From the NCBI GenBank assembly GCA_029260055.1, contig JAJDDX010000313.1, positions 1-39,248 on the forward strand: a stretch of 39,248 nt of DNA, read 5' to 3'. This document shows positions 1 to 8,258 of the stretch, in pieces; within the stretch, counting starts at the first letter, position 1, and the number at the start of each line of letters is the position of its first letter. Made by a program: the position numbers and the translations under genes. The notes beneath the pieces were generated by a model. The model saw only the letters and a list, made by a program, of their open reading frames with translations, did no database searches and was not told where the DNA came from. Source of the stretch: Phycisphaerae bacterium (lineage in GTDB: Bacteria > Planctomycetota > Phycisphaerae > UBA1845).

Positions 1-1026
1 GAGGTCGCCGTCGGCGTCCAGGTCCGACAAAGCGACAGCCGACCCGTTGCCTTCGTAGTGCGTCCAAGTCGGTGTCGCCGTGAACGGGTCTGCCGTCCTG
101 CCGTCGTATCGTCGAGCGAAACCGGTGCCGCGCGGGCCCGATCGGTCAGGGTCGCTGCCCGGTCCATCGCCGTGAAGCTTGCCGTTCCTCGATGAGAGCT
201 GCGTGTTGTCGGTGACAAAGAGATCGGTCTGCCCGTCGGCGTCGACATCCCCGTACGTGCCCATCACCGAAAACTGAGTCGGCATGTCGGTCGTGTGCCA
301 CACCGCCGTCGTCGCGAGCGTGCCGCCGCTGTTCTCGTACACCCACGTATCGGTGCGGGTGCCGGCGCCGATCAGTTCGAGCCAACCGTCGTTGTCATAG
401 TCGCAGAAGAAGAGATCCATCAGATCCCACGTATCGGCGGACACCCACGACGCCGTCGCCTCGAGCGTGCCGCCGACGTTCATGTAGACGTAGTTGTGCC
501 ACTGATGGGCCCCGGTGTACGGAAAGCCGGTGCCGACGGCCAGGTCGGGACGTCCATCCCCGTTCACGTCCCCGAAGGCCACATGAAACGCCCCGAGTTC
601 GTCAGGCGATTCCCAGTCCGGGAGCGACGAGAACGTGCCGGCGTTGTTCAGGTAGACGCGGGCAGTCGCGACGCCGGGGTCGGGGCCCGTCGTGCCGACC
701 GCCACGTCAAGCCAGCCGTCACCGTTGACGTCCGCGATGCTGATGTGTCCGTTGTAGGCCGCGTCGCTTGCAAGCCAGTCGGGCGACAGTGGAAACGTGC
801 CGTCACCCTGCCCGTAGTAGACAGCGAGGTACTCGCGTCGCATATCGTTGCCGTTGCCGACGACGAAGTCGAGCCAGCCGTCTTGATTGATGTCCACGAG
901 AGCGCCGCCCGTACTGTATGGCGTGTCCGTCGACTCCCAATCCGGCACACTCGGATAGATGACCTGTGCGTGCACGGCACCCACACCGAGAACCAGAACC
1001 GGCGCAAACAAACTCAGAATCTTCAC
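1..1026 (-). CDS. Exported FG-GAP/VCBS repeat protein, 3' end outside window
   Basis: The open frame runs off the left edge of the window and starts with GTG at 1026, preceded by a GGGGAT ribosome-binding stretch. The first 20 residues (VKILSLFAPV...) form a signal peptide ending in AHA-Q, so the protein is exported. After it come at least five FG-GAP/VCBS-type repeats with Asp-rich calcium-binding loops, for example DINQDGWLDFVVG, DVNGDGWLDVAVG, DVNGDGRPDLAVG, DYDNDGWLELIG and DVDADGQTDLFV. Such repeats build integrin-alpha-like beta-propellers that bind Ca2+ and usually mediate surface contacts. No enzymatic domain is visible in the 342 codons present, and the C-terminus is missing. Family assignment is firm; the ligand is unknown. 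Confidence 0.85.
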   Translation of the reverse strand, partial: MKILSLFAPVLVLGVGAVHAQVIYPSVPDWESTDTPYSTGGALVDINQDGWLDFVVGNGNDMRREYLAVYYGQGDGTFPLSPDWLASDAAYNGHISIADVNGDGWLDVAVGTTGPDPGVATARVYLNNAGTFSSLPDWESPDELGAFHVAFGDVNGDGRPDLAVGTGFPYTGAHQWHNYVYMNVGGTLEATASWVSADTWDLMDLFFCDYDNDGWLELIGAGTRTDTWVYENSGGTLATTAVWHTTDMPTQFSVMGTYGDVDADGQTDLFVTDNTQLSSRNGKLHGDGPGSDPDRSGPRGTGFARRYDGRTADPFTATPTWTHYEGNGSAVALSDLDADGDL

Positions 1027-1167
1027 GGCGTGATCCCCTGTAAGCCCCTCCGTTAAACCTCAGCTTAACGAAACCGCCGCACCGATTCAACAAGAAGATT
1101 CCATGAATCGCCTAATTGGTTTAGAGCGCTTGCTATTGAGATGGGTGCGGAACCGCCCCTCGCGCCC

Positions 1168-2316
1168 TTATTCGGGCTCTTCAACCGGCACGAACTTGGC
1201 CTCGTCCTGCGGAGGTGCGGCGCGGCGCGGCGCCGCAGCGTCGATTTGGTCGAGTTTCTGTCCGAGTTCCTCGATCATCAGACCGCACAATTCCCGTGAC
1301 CAGTGCAGTGAGGTGGAACCAAACGCCGGGGCGCTGATCTCGCCGCTCATCGACCAGATCACGTCGCCTCCGCGCGTGTCGATGCACCGACAGCTAAACG
1401 ACACTTTCGTCATCCCGGCGCGCCTTGCATAGGTATGCACGTCGCCAACGACAAGGGCATCGACCCCGAGGAGCCCCCCCGCCTCGGCGTAACTTCGGTT
1501 TTTGACGATTTGGGTAGCGATCAGGTCGTGTTCTTCGAGCACTTCGGAGAGGCGGTTGCGCTCGCGGACGGAATAGCGACCGATGCTCAGCAACTCAGCC
1601 GCGAACTGATCCGAGACGGCCGATCCCGCCGTGATGACATCGAGAGGCAGCTCGTCGTCCGGATCGTAGTCGTCATCGTCATCGTCGTCGTCATCGTCGT
1701 CGTCGTCATCATCGTCGTCGTCATCGTCGTCGTCGTCATCATCGTCGTCGTCGTCGTCATCATCGTCGTCGTCGTCATCATCGTCGTCATCATCGTCGTC
1801 GTCATCGTCGTCGTCATCGTCATCGTCATCGTCGTCGTCGTCATCGTCATCGTCATCGTCATCGTCGTCGTCCTTCTTTGCGGTGACGATGCTCACGCTT
1901 TCCTTCTCGGTGACCGTTTCTCGATCGCTGCCGGTTTCCGCCTTCGGTTCAGCCGCCGCGACCGGCGGCGGTGCCGTTCGATCCGTGTCGCCACGGGCGC
2001 GGCTATCTTGCAGGTCCTGCTCGTCGAGGCGTTTCGTGCGATCGGAATCCACCGTGTCCGCGCCTGAGCCGGCGTCCGGTTCCGGCGTTGCCTCCTCCTT
2101 GGCCTCGCCCGGCGGAGCGATTCGCCGCGCTCCGGGCGGCGTCCAGTTGAATTCGAGTACCGCCACGCTCCGAATCGCATCGTGATTGGCGCGTCGGTTG
2201 ACGTGAACCTTGAAGTTGGCTCCGTCCTTGCCGCAGCCGATGATAGATGCCACGACGAACGCGAACAGCATAAGTGCGCCGTTTCGCCCATTTCGCAAGT
2301 ACGTCAAGGTGTTCAT
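1168..2316 (-). CDS. Lipoprotein with CsgG/LpoB-like fold interrupted by a 68-residue poly-aspartate tract
   Basis: This 382-aa protein starts at an ATG preceded by GGGAGG. It has a lipoprotein signal peptide (hydrophobic residues 14-27, lipobox IIGC, Cys28). A short strand-like segment (SVAVLEFNW) is followed by a low-complexity charged linker, then exactly 68 Asp at residues 149-216. The remainder (GSAVSDQFAAELL, RYSVRERNRLSEVLEE, GGLLGVDALVVGDV) resembles the CsgG/LpoB/FlgO-type periplasmic fold, in which a strand, an 'SDxFxxxL' helix and a 'VxERxxLxxVLxE' segment follow each other. The Asp tract therefore appears inserted into that fold. The acidic tract would bind cations, possibly at the cell surface, but this is inference. 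It lies 192 bp downstream of the kinase gene on the same strand. The lipoprotein call is strong, the fold assignment moderate and the function unknown. Confidence 0.8.
   Translation of the reverse strand: MNTLTYLRNGRNGALMLFAFVVASIIGCGKDGANFKVHVNRRANHDAIRSVAVLEFNWTPPGARRIAPPGEAKEEATPEPDAGSGADTVDSDRTKRLDEQDLQDSRARGDTDRTAPPPVAAAEPKAETGSDRETVTEKESVSIVTAKKDDDDDDDDDDDDDDDDDDDDDDDDDDDDDDDDDDDDDDDDDDDDDDDDDDDDDDDDDDDDDDDDDDDDYDPDDELPLDVITAGSAVSDQFAAELLSIGRYSVRERNRLSEVLEEHDLIATQIVKNRSYAEAGGLLGVDALVVGDVHTYARRAGMTKVSFSCRCIDTRGGDVIWSMSGEISAPAFGSTSLHWSRELCGLMIEELGQKLDQIDAAAPRRAAPPQDEAKFVPVEEPE
1669..1872 (-). repeat. Trinucleotide repeat encoding 68 consecutive Asp codons
   Basis: Every codon in this 204-bp block is GAC (46) or GAT (22) on the minus strand, with no other triplet. 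The irregular interspersion of GAT means it is not a pure microsatellite, so it is either old or maintained by selection on the protein. Replication slippage would change length in frame without disrupting the lipoprotein gene. Confidence 0.95.
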
Positions 2317-2508
2317 CCGCCAGCCTCCCAGGCACCCGGTCTCACCGCGATCCGCGCCGCACCATCGTCAACCGCCGCTCCTCCGGTGTCGATCCTATGC
2401 GCCGCACCTTAGCTTACAAGGAAAAACCCGGATGACTAGCGGGTCGCCGATGCTTCGGCAGCGGCGCCGCCGGGAGAGGCACGGCCGGAAGGCGTCTATC
2501 TTCCGCGT

Positions 2509-5340
2509 TCAGTGTGACACCGGGCTGCCGACGTGGTCCAGCGCGCGCTTCGTATACGAATGCTCCTCGCCACGGACTCGCCTGTGAATGGCGAGCACTT
2601 CGCGCCACGTCGACAGGGCCTCGCTGTCACCGCCAACGCGCTCCAGCAGTTCGGCGTAGGATTCGAGCGCGCGGGCCGTTTCCGGATAATCGCCGCGATC
2701 GAGCAGGCGCTGTGCATCGAGTGCCTCGCGGTAGACGGTGACGGCCTCGGTCTTGCGCCCGCTCTCCACGAGCAGGTCTGCCAGCGCCTCGACCGAATCC
2801 AGCGTCCGCCGGTGCACCGGCCCCCACACGCGTCCCCGAACTTCGAGGCTCTCTCGAAGCAGGGCCTCGGCTTCACTGGTCTGCTTGCGATCCCTCAGTA
2901 TCGTCGCGAGTAGCACCATGCCCTCGGGCGTATCGGGATGCCCTTCTCCCCGTGACGCGCGCCGTCGCGCCAGCGTCTCACGGGCAACTGTCTCGGCCTC
3001 TTCGAGTTCGCCGGCGGCATGCAACGTCGCGGCAAGATCGACTCGCGCGTGCAGCGTGGCCGTGTGTGCCTTGCCCTGCGCAGCTTCCCGATCAGCCACG
3101 ACGCGGGCCAGCAGCGCCGCCGCCTCATCCAGTTTCTCCTGCCCACGCAAACTGTGGCAGAGATACTGCTCGGTATTGAGTGTGCGGTAGTCCTTCCGAC
3201 CCCACAACTCAGCACTGACCTCGATCATCGCGCGAACTATAGCTTCGCCTTCCTCGAACCGGCCGCAGGCCTGCGCGAACCGTGCCTTGGCGCCGGCCGC
3301 ATAGAAGGTCGTTGGATGCGTCTCGCCGTGCATACCGCGCAGCCGCTCGACGTTCGAACCGTGGAGCGTCCATCCGTCATCCGCGCGGCCGACCACCCGC
3401 AGGGCCCCGGTTAGCGTGTTGAGCAGAGTCCGCTCCGCGAGCGCGTCAACGCTCCCGAGGCGCAGCACATCACGGTAGGCGTCGTTCAGGAGGGTAACCG
3501 CCTCTTCATGTTTGCCGCGATCGTGAAGCACTGATGCCAACCTGCGGACCGCGTCGTATATCCAGGGGTCTCTTTCGTCGAACATGCGCCGCCGGATTTC
3601 GAGCACCTCTCGCATGAGGCGTTCCGCTTCCTCGAACCTGCCCTGGCGCTGATAGAGCTTGGCCATCCATGCCTCGGTGGAGCTGGTCTGCTTGTGCTCG
3701 CGCCCCACCGATGCGCGCCAGTTATCGAGTGCCCCCACCAGTTGCACCTCGGCATCCTCATATCGCGCGAGTTCCTGGTATATGTTCCCGATGTAGTGAC
3801 GGACCGAGGCTTCCGTTTCCGGATATCCCTCGAAAGCCTCGCCGATTCGGGGCACGGCCCGATCGACGGCCTCGATGACCGTAACTTCGGGCCCGATCCG
3901 GCCTGGAAAGGCAGCCTCAATCACCTGCTTGGAGAAGAAGTTCCGCGTCGCCTTGAGCTTCTCGGCTTCCTGCTCCGCGTGGGATTGCGCCTCCTCCGCA
4001 CTGAGTCGTGCCTGTTGCGCGTCGGTCAGTCGGTGCCGTGCCAGCTCTTCCGCGCGCCACGCGCGGGCGAGGCCGATGCTTGTTCCGATCACCCCCGCAA
4101 CCAACAGCAAGAAGGCCGCGGCGACCCCCACAACCAACGCCCTATTGCGCCGGGCGAACTTGCGAAGCTGGTAGATCGTGCTCGCGGGCCGCGCGGTGAT
4201 GGGTTCATCTTCGAGATAGTGCCGCAGGTCGGCCGCCAGATCGGATGCCGACGAGTAACGCCGTTCCACATCCTTCTCCAGCGCCTTGGCGATAATCGTC
4301 TCGAGGTCACCCCGGAAGCTCTTGGCAATCGAACTGAGCGGAACCGGGTCGTCCTCGCGAATCACGCGAACCGCCTCGGGTATGGTCTTGTTGCGTAAGT
4401 CGTAGGGAAGCCGTCCGGCGAGCAGCTCATATAGCACCACGCCCAGGGCGTATACATCCGAACGCGTATCGAGCTTGTCGGGATCACCAGCCACCTGCTC
4501 GGGGCTCATGTAGGGGATCGTGCCGATGAGCTGTCCCACGTCTGTGCGGAGGGTGGTGGCCTCCAGGTCCGCGTCCGTCGCACGGGCGACGCCGAAGTCG
4601 AGGACTCGCGGCTGACCCGTTGTGTCCACAAGGATGTTGGCCGGCTTGAGATCACGGTGGATGACGCCTTTCTGATGTGCGTGCTGTACGGCATCACAGA
4701 CGCGCCGAAACAGTTCGAGCCGCGATCGCGCGCCCATCCGATTCGTGTCCGCATGATCCGTGAGCGGCGTGCCGTCGATGTACTCCATCGCGAAGTAGGG
4801 CACCTTCCCGTGCCCCGCGTCGGCTGTGCCGGCATCGTAGACCTGGGCGATACCCGGATGCTGCAGTCGACCGAGCAGGTGCGCCTCCTGCTCGAAACGG
4901 CGCAGAATCGCGCGTGATCCCACGCCGGAATGAACGACCTTCAAGGCGACTTGTCTTCGTGGATTCTCCTGCTGAGCGAGGTAGACGACGCCCATACCGC
5001 CCCACCCGAGCGTCCGCGTGATTCGATAGGGGCCGATTTGCTCGGGGTGGTCGGATGGCGGAGTCGGAACCGTGCCGGGCGGGAGTTGGGAACCGGACAC
5101 GCCGGCATTCTGCAGCGCTTCGGCACTCGGCGCGAAGTCCAACGGGAAAGCGGTCCCCAAAGCGGGCGAGTCGAGGAAGGCGTCCTGATCATCGTGGTTC
5201 GCCAGCAACGACTCCACTTCGACACGGAGAGACTCATCGCCCTCACAGGCCCGGCGCACGTACGCCGCCTGATCGTCGCTCTCTAACTCTCGTGCTGCGA
5301 GAAAGACCTCGCGCACTCGCTCGTACTCTTGCGGAGTCAT
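2509..5340 (-). CDS. Transmembrane Ser/Thr protein kinase with C-terminal TPR sensor region
   Basis: A 943-aa protein. I chose the ATG at 5340 because it overlaps the stop of the sigma-factor gene (ATGA), implying translational coupling; a longer frame upstream is possible but unlikely. Residues 1-100 are the small helical N-terminus common in planctomycete kinases. The Hanks-type kinase domain spans about 104-375: Gly loop GWGGMG (112-117), Lys134, HRDLKPAN (Asp230), DFG (Asp248), SPE (279-281). A single membrane span follows at about 401-423, then a coiled coil (430-480) and roughly ten tetratricopeptide repeats to the C-terminus. The kinase should be cytoplasmic and the TPR domain external. 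All catalytic residues are present. Planctomycete ECF sigma factors are often paired with such kinases, so the likely partner or substrate is the adjacent sigma factor. Confidence 0.93.
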   Translation of the reverse strand: MTPQEYERVREVFLAARELESDDQAAYVRRACEGDESLRVEVESLLANHDDQDAFLDSPALGTAFPLDFAPSAEALQNAGVSGSQLPPGTVPTPPSDHPEQIGPYRITRTLGWGGMGVVYLAQQENPRRQVALKVVHSGVGSRAILRRFEQEAHLLGRLQHPGIAQVYDAGTADAGHGKVPYFAMEYIDGTPLTDHADTNRMGARSRLELFRRVCDAVQHAHQKGVIHRDLKPANILVDTTGQPRVLDFGVARATDADLEATTLRTDVGQLIGTIPYMSPEQVAGDPDKLDTRSDVYALGVVLYELLAGRLPYDLRNKTIPEAVRVIREDDPVPLSSIAKSFRGDLETIIAKALEKDVERRYSSASDLAADLRHYLEDEPITARPASTIYQLRKFARRNRALVVGVAAAFLLLVAGVIGTSIGLARAWRAEELARHRLTDAQQARLSAEEAQSHAEQEAEKLKATRNFFSKQVIEAAFPGRIGPEVTVIEAVDRAVPRIGEAFEGYPETEASVRHYIGNIYQELARYEDAEVQLVGALDNWRASVGREHKQTSSTEAWMAKLYQRQGRFEEAERLMREVLEIRRRMFDERDPWIYDAVRRLASVLHDRGKHEEAVTLLNDAYRDVLRLGSVDALAERTLLNTLTGALRVVGRADDGWTLHGSNVERLRGMHGETHPTTFYAAGAKARFAQACGRFEEGEAIVRAMIEVSAELWGRKDYRTLNTEQYLCHSLRGQEKLDEAAALLARVVADREAAQGKAHTATLHARVDLAATLHAAGELEEAETVARETLARRRASRGEGHPDTPEGMVLLATILRDRKQTSEAEALLRESLEVRGRVWGPVHRRTLDSVEALADLLVESGRKTEAVTVYREALDAQRLLDRGDYPETARALESYAELLERVGGDSEALSTWREVLAIHRRVRGEEHSYTKRALDHVGSPVSH

Positions 5341-5915
5341 GCCGTTGTGTCGTCCCGCATTTCGCGCCGCAACCACGCGCGCGCCATCTGCCAGTCACCC
5401 GTCACGGTGCGCGGCGAGACCCCGAGAAACTCCGCCACTTCCTTGAGTTCGAGCCCGCCGAAGAACCGTAGCTCGACGATCCTGGCTTGCCGCTCACGCA
5501 GGTGTGCCAGCTTCTCGAGCGCCTCGTCGAGCGCGATCAGGTCGATGTCCCGCTCATCGAGGACGGCAACGTCTTCGTCGAGCCGTACGCGTTCACGGCC
5601 GCCGCCGCGTTTCTGCCTTTGATGCCCCCGGGCGTGGTCAACGAGGATTCGACGGATGGCCTGCGCAGCCACGGCGAAGAAATGGGCCCTGTTCTTCCAT
5701 TCGACGTCTTCTTGCCGAATCAGGCGCACATAGGCGTCGTGAACCAGGGCGGTCGCCTGGAGCGTATGGTCGGGACGCTCCCGGTTCAGGTAGCTCTGCG
5801 CCAGCGCGCGGAGCTCGTCATACACCAGCGGCATGAGGCGCCTCACAGCCGAGTCGTCTCCGTCGCTCGCATCTCGCAGAATTCGCGTCACATCCGCGTC
5901 TTTTGGCCCGCTCAT
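5337..5915 (-). CDS. ECF-family RNA polymerase sigma factor (kinase-associated type)
   Basis: A 192-aa protein when started at ATG 5915 (MSGPKDADV), which has a G-rich leader. The frame is open further upstream, but that extension is not sigma-like and would cross the candidate promoter and the divergent gene. Region 2 covers about 20-95 (YDELRALAQSYL, NRAHFFAVAAQAIRRILVDHAR). Region 4 covers about 130-186 (LRERQARIVELRFFGGL and the helix-turn-helix KEVAEFLGVSPRTVTGDW). Length and sequence fit the TIGR02999-type ECF sigma factors common in Planctomycetota and Acidobacteriota, which typically have no classical anti-sigma gene and sit next to Ser/Thr kinases. The stop overlaps the kinase start, so the two form an operon. 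Target promoters are unknown. Confidence 0.93.
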   Translation of the reverse strand: MSGPKDADVTRILRDASDGDDSAVRRLMPLVYDELRALAQSYLNRERPDHTLQATALVHDAYVRLIRQEDVEWKNRAHFFAVAAQAIRRILVDHARGHQRQKRGGGRERVRLDEDVAVLDERDIDLIALDEALEKLAHLRERQARIVELRFFGGLELKEVAEFLGVSPRTVTGDWQMARAWLRREMRDDTTA

Positions 5916-5964
5916 GCCCCCGCCAGCCCGAAGAAGGAAAACTCCGTTGCCACTATCACACATG

Positions 5965-5993
5965 ATTGTCGCGTTTCTGAACGGACGAGACAA
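5965..5993 (-). promoter_or_regulatory. Candidate sigma-70 promoter for the sigma factor/kinase operon
   Basis: On the minus strand a -35 TTGTCT (5993-5988) and a -10 GACAAT (5970-5965) are separated by 17 nt. The predicted start near 5958 leaves a leader of about 43 nt before the ATG at 5915 and excludes the upstream ATG at 5963. The -10 matches consensus at four of six positions, so this is a tentative call. Confidence 0.35.
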
Positions 5994-6147
5994 GATGATT
6001 CGGGCCGAGCGGACGCAGACCGATAAGGTGCTCCCTCCAGCGGCGAGACGCCCGTCCAGGCGCTGCTCGGCGGGCTGGCGGCGGACCGAACCCGGCTGCC
6101 CGGCATCTTGCCCGTCAGGAACGAGGATCTGCTGGAGATAAGAAGCC

Positions 6148-7431
6148 ATGAAGACACGAATGCACGCTTTGGTCGGCGGCATAGTCGCCCTGATCAGCAC
6201 GGTCGGGCCCGCCCCTGCGGCACCGCCAAACGTGACCTACCAGGGGCAACTGAAAGACGGTGATCTGCCCGTGAACGCGGTGGCCGACTTTCGTTTCGCG
6301 CTGTTCGATGCCGACGTGGGCGGGGAACAACTCGCCACATTCGAGGCCTTCGAGGTGGGTATCACCAACGGCCTGTTCACTGTCCCGCTCGCGTTCGATC
6401 CGGACGTGTTCGCCGGCGGTGAGCCGCGCTGGCTCGCCATCGCCGTGGCCATCCCGACCGGAACGGAATCCGTGTGGCTCGAGGGCAGGCAGCCGGTGAC
6501 GGCGGCGCCGACCGCGTTGTACGCCCTGTCGGGTAACCCGGGGCCCACCGGTCCTGCCGGACCGCAGGGGCCTGCCGGACCGCAGGGGCCGCCAGGACCG
6601 CCCGGCGCGGACGGCACGGACTCGCCGTGGCTGACAGCGGCGCTCGATCCGACTGACATCTACTTTCCGCAGTATGTCGGCGTCGGCACGTCCAACCCGC
6701 AGGCACCAATGCACGTCTACGGCGTCAACAACTGGAACGTCGCGACGACCGAAGGCGATTTCAAGGTCGGCAACGCGCTTTATCGGCTCAAGGTGGGCGT
6801 CGCGGCTGGCGGCGTCGGGGCGGGTGATGTACGCGTCTACGCACAGGGCGGCACACACAAGCTCATCCTCGGCTCCAACGCGACGGACGTGCTGACGGTC
6901 TCGGAAGCCAACGGCGGCTCGGTCGGGATCGGTACGCCAGCCCCCACCACCGCGCTCGACGTGGTCGGCGATGTGACGGCGGCCGCGTACACGTACGATA
7001 CACCGAAAACCAAGAAGCTGACCTTGTCGCCCTTCGATTTTCAACCGATCGCTTCCGGTGTGACCTACAGCTACATGGGCGGCCTGCACTACGGCTCCCT
7101 CACACCCGCACCAATCGGGTTCATGGCAACGGCCAACTTGCCGGACGGCGCATCCGTGACTCGGATGGTGGTACACGTGGTCGACGAGTCAGCCCAGAAC
7201 GTGGAAGTCGGCTTTCAGTTCGTGTCGTTTGATGGCCAAACCAACACCATCATCGCCACCGCTGAATCACATGGCTCGTACGGCTACCAGGCCCGGCCGG
7301 CAAACATCACGCACACGGTCGACAACTCGGCGGGATACTACATCGTCATGCCGTTCTGCACGGCTTGGCCCCACAACGACCTCCGGATCAAGGCGGTCGT
7401 CCTGACTTATACGGTGGACGCGGTCGACTGA
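6148..7431 (+). CDS. Secreted protein with short collagen-like tract
   Basis: This 427-aa protein starts at ATG 6148 with GGAG ten bases upstream. It carries a signal peptide (residues 1-25, cleavage near APA-APP). Residues about 26-125 (VTYQGQLKDGDLPVN, DFRFALFDA, NGLFTVPL) resemble the N-terminal domain seen in many bacterial secreted fibre-like proteins. Nine Gly-X-Y triplets rich in Pro follow at residues 129-156, long enough to nucleate a trimer but not a long rod. The next segment contains two 'VGVGTxxPQAPMHV' / 'VGIGTPAPTTALDV' motifs typical of trimeric tail-fibre or adhesin shafts. The last 150 residues are beta-rich and unrecognised. It is divergently transcribed from the sigma factor and may be its target, but that is a guess. 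Extracellular location is likely. Confidence 0.85.
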   Translation: MKTRMHALVGGIVALISTVGPAPAAPPNVTYQGQLKDGDLPVNAVADFRFALFDADVGGEQLATFEAFEVGITNGLFTVPLAFDPDVFAGGEPRWLAIAVAIPTGTESVWLEGRQPVTAAPTALYALSGNPGPTGPAGPQGPAGPQGPPGPPGADGTDSPWLTAALDPTDIYFPQYVGVGTSNPQAPMHVYGVNNWNVATTEGDFKVGNALYRLKVGVAAGGVGAGDVRVYAQGGTHKLILGSNATDVLTVSEANGGSVGIGTPAPTTALDVVGDVTAAAYTYDTPKTKKLTLSPFDFQPIASGVTYSYMGGLHYGSLTPAPIGFMATANLPDGASVTRMVVHVVDESAQNVEVGFQFVSFDGQTNTIIATAESHGSYGYQARPANITHTVDNSAGYYIVMPFCTAWPHNDLRIKAVVLTYTVDAVD

Positions 7432-7582
7432 CCCGCCCACCGGCAACGATGCTTGATTGCGCCAGAGGCAGCGCCGTGATCGGGTCAGGTGTGGACGCAC
7501 CACCACCCGGTCGCGGCGTTTGCCTTGCGCCGTCGCCCCCTCTGCTTGCATTGCCGCGCACCACCGCTACAACACGACCACC

Positions 7583-8242
7583 ATGACGAAGCCACCCGCG
7601 ATCATCTTCGACCTGGACGGTACGCTGGCCGACACGCTCGGCGACCTCACCTCTTCCCTCAACGTGCTGCTTGCCGAAATCGGTAAACCGGGGCGAAGCC
7701 GCACCGAAGTGGAAGGGATGGTCGGCGACGGGCTCGGTCCGCTGATCAGTCGCGTGGCCGCCATCGACAACCCCAAGGAGATACGCGATCTCGTCCAACG
7801 GTATCGACCGCTCTACCGGGAACGAATGCTCGACACGACGTGCCTCTATCCGGGCATCGACGCGATGCTCGACGACCTCACGGAACTCGACACGCAGATG
7901 TGCGTCTTCTCCAACAAGCCCCAGGAGTTCACCACACCGATCTGCGAGACACTGCTGGTGCGTCGGACTTTCGTGCGCTGGCTCGGCGCGGGCGAAACCG
8001 TGCCGCGCAAGCCGAATCCCACCGGTGCGCTCGAACTTGCCAGCGCGATGGACACGCGCCCGAGCCAGGTGGTCTTCGTGGGCGATTCATCGATCGATGT
8101 CGAGACGGCCGCCAACGCGGGGATGACCTCCGTCGGCGTGACATGGGGGTTTCGGACGCGCGAGCACCTGATCGCAGCCGGCGCGGACTACATCATCGAC
8201 GAGCCCGCGCAGCTTCTGCCGCTTATTTTCCCCTGCTCGTGA
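7583..8242 (+). CDS. HAD-superfamily phosphatase (phosphoglycolate phosphatase-like)
   Basis: A 219-aa protein with the ATG placed at 7583, directly before MTKPPAIIFDLDGT; the open frame extends upstream but lacks family sequence there. Motif I is DLDGT (nucleophile Asp at about residue 10, acid Asp at 12). Motif II is FSNKP, motif III is the Lys of RKPNP, and motif IV is VGDSSIDVETA. The helical cap between motifs I and II is the subfamily I type found in Gph, PpaX and beta-phosphoglucomutase-like enzymes. It should dephosphorylate a small organic phosphate in the cytoplasm; the exact substrate cannot be read from sequence. The gene converges on the CoA-transferase fusion with an 11-bp gap. 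Confidence 0.88.
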   Translation: MTKPPAIIFDLDGTLADTLGDLTSSLNVLLAEIGKPGRSRTEVEGMVGDGLGPLISRVAAIDNPKEIRDLVQRYRPLYRERMLDTTCLYPGIDAMLDDLTELDTQMCVFSNKPQEFTTPICETLLVRRTFVRWLGAGETVPRKPNPTGALELASAMDTRPSQVVFVGDSSIDVETAANAGMTSVGVTWGFRTREHLIAAGADYIIDEPAQLLPLIFPCS

Positions 8243-8258
8243 GACGTGTACTGTCACG
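8238..8258. terminator. Short inverted repeat across convergent stops
   Basis: CGTGA (8238-8242) and TCACG (8254-8258) form an inverted repeat spanning the stop codons of two convergent genes. It has only a 5-bp stem and no adjacent T-run, so a bidirectional terminator is possible but weakly supported. Confidence 0.2.

Noticed and set aside
1435-2067. Plus-strand frame with a Val/Ile homopolymer
   Set aside because: It is the reverse reading of the Asp-codon repeat; the lipoprotein frame has the signal peptide, ribosome-binding site and fold.
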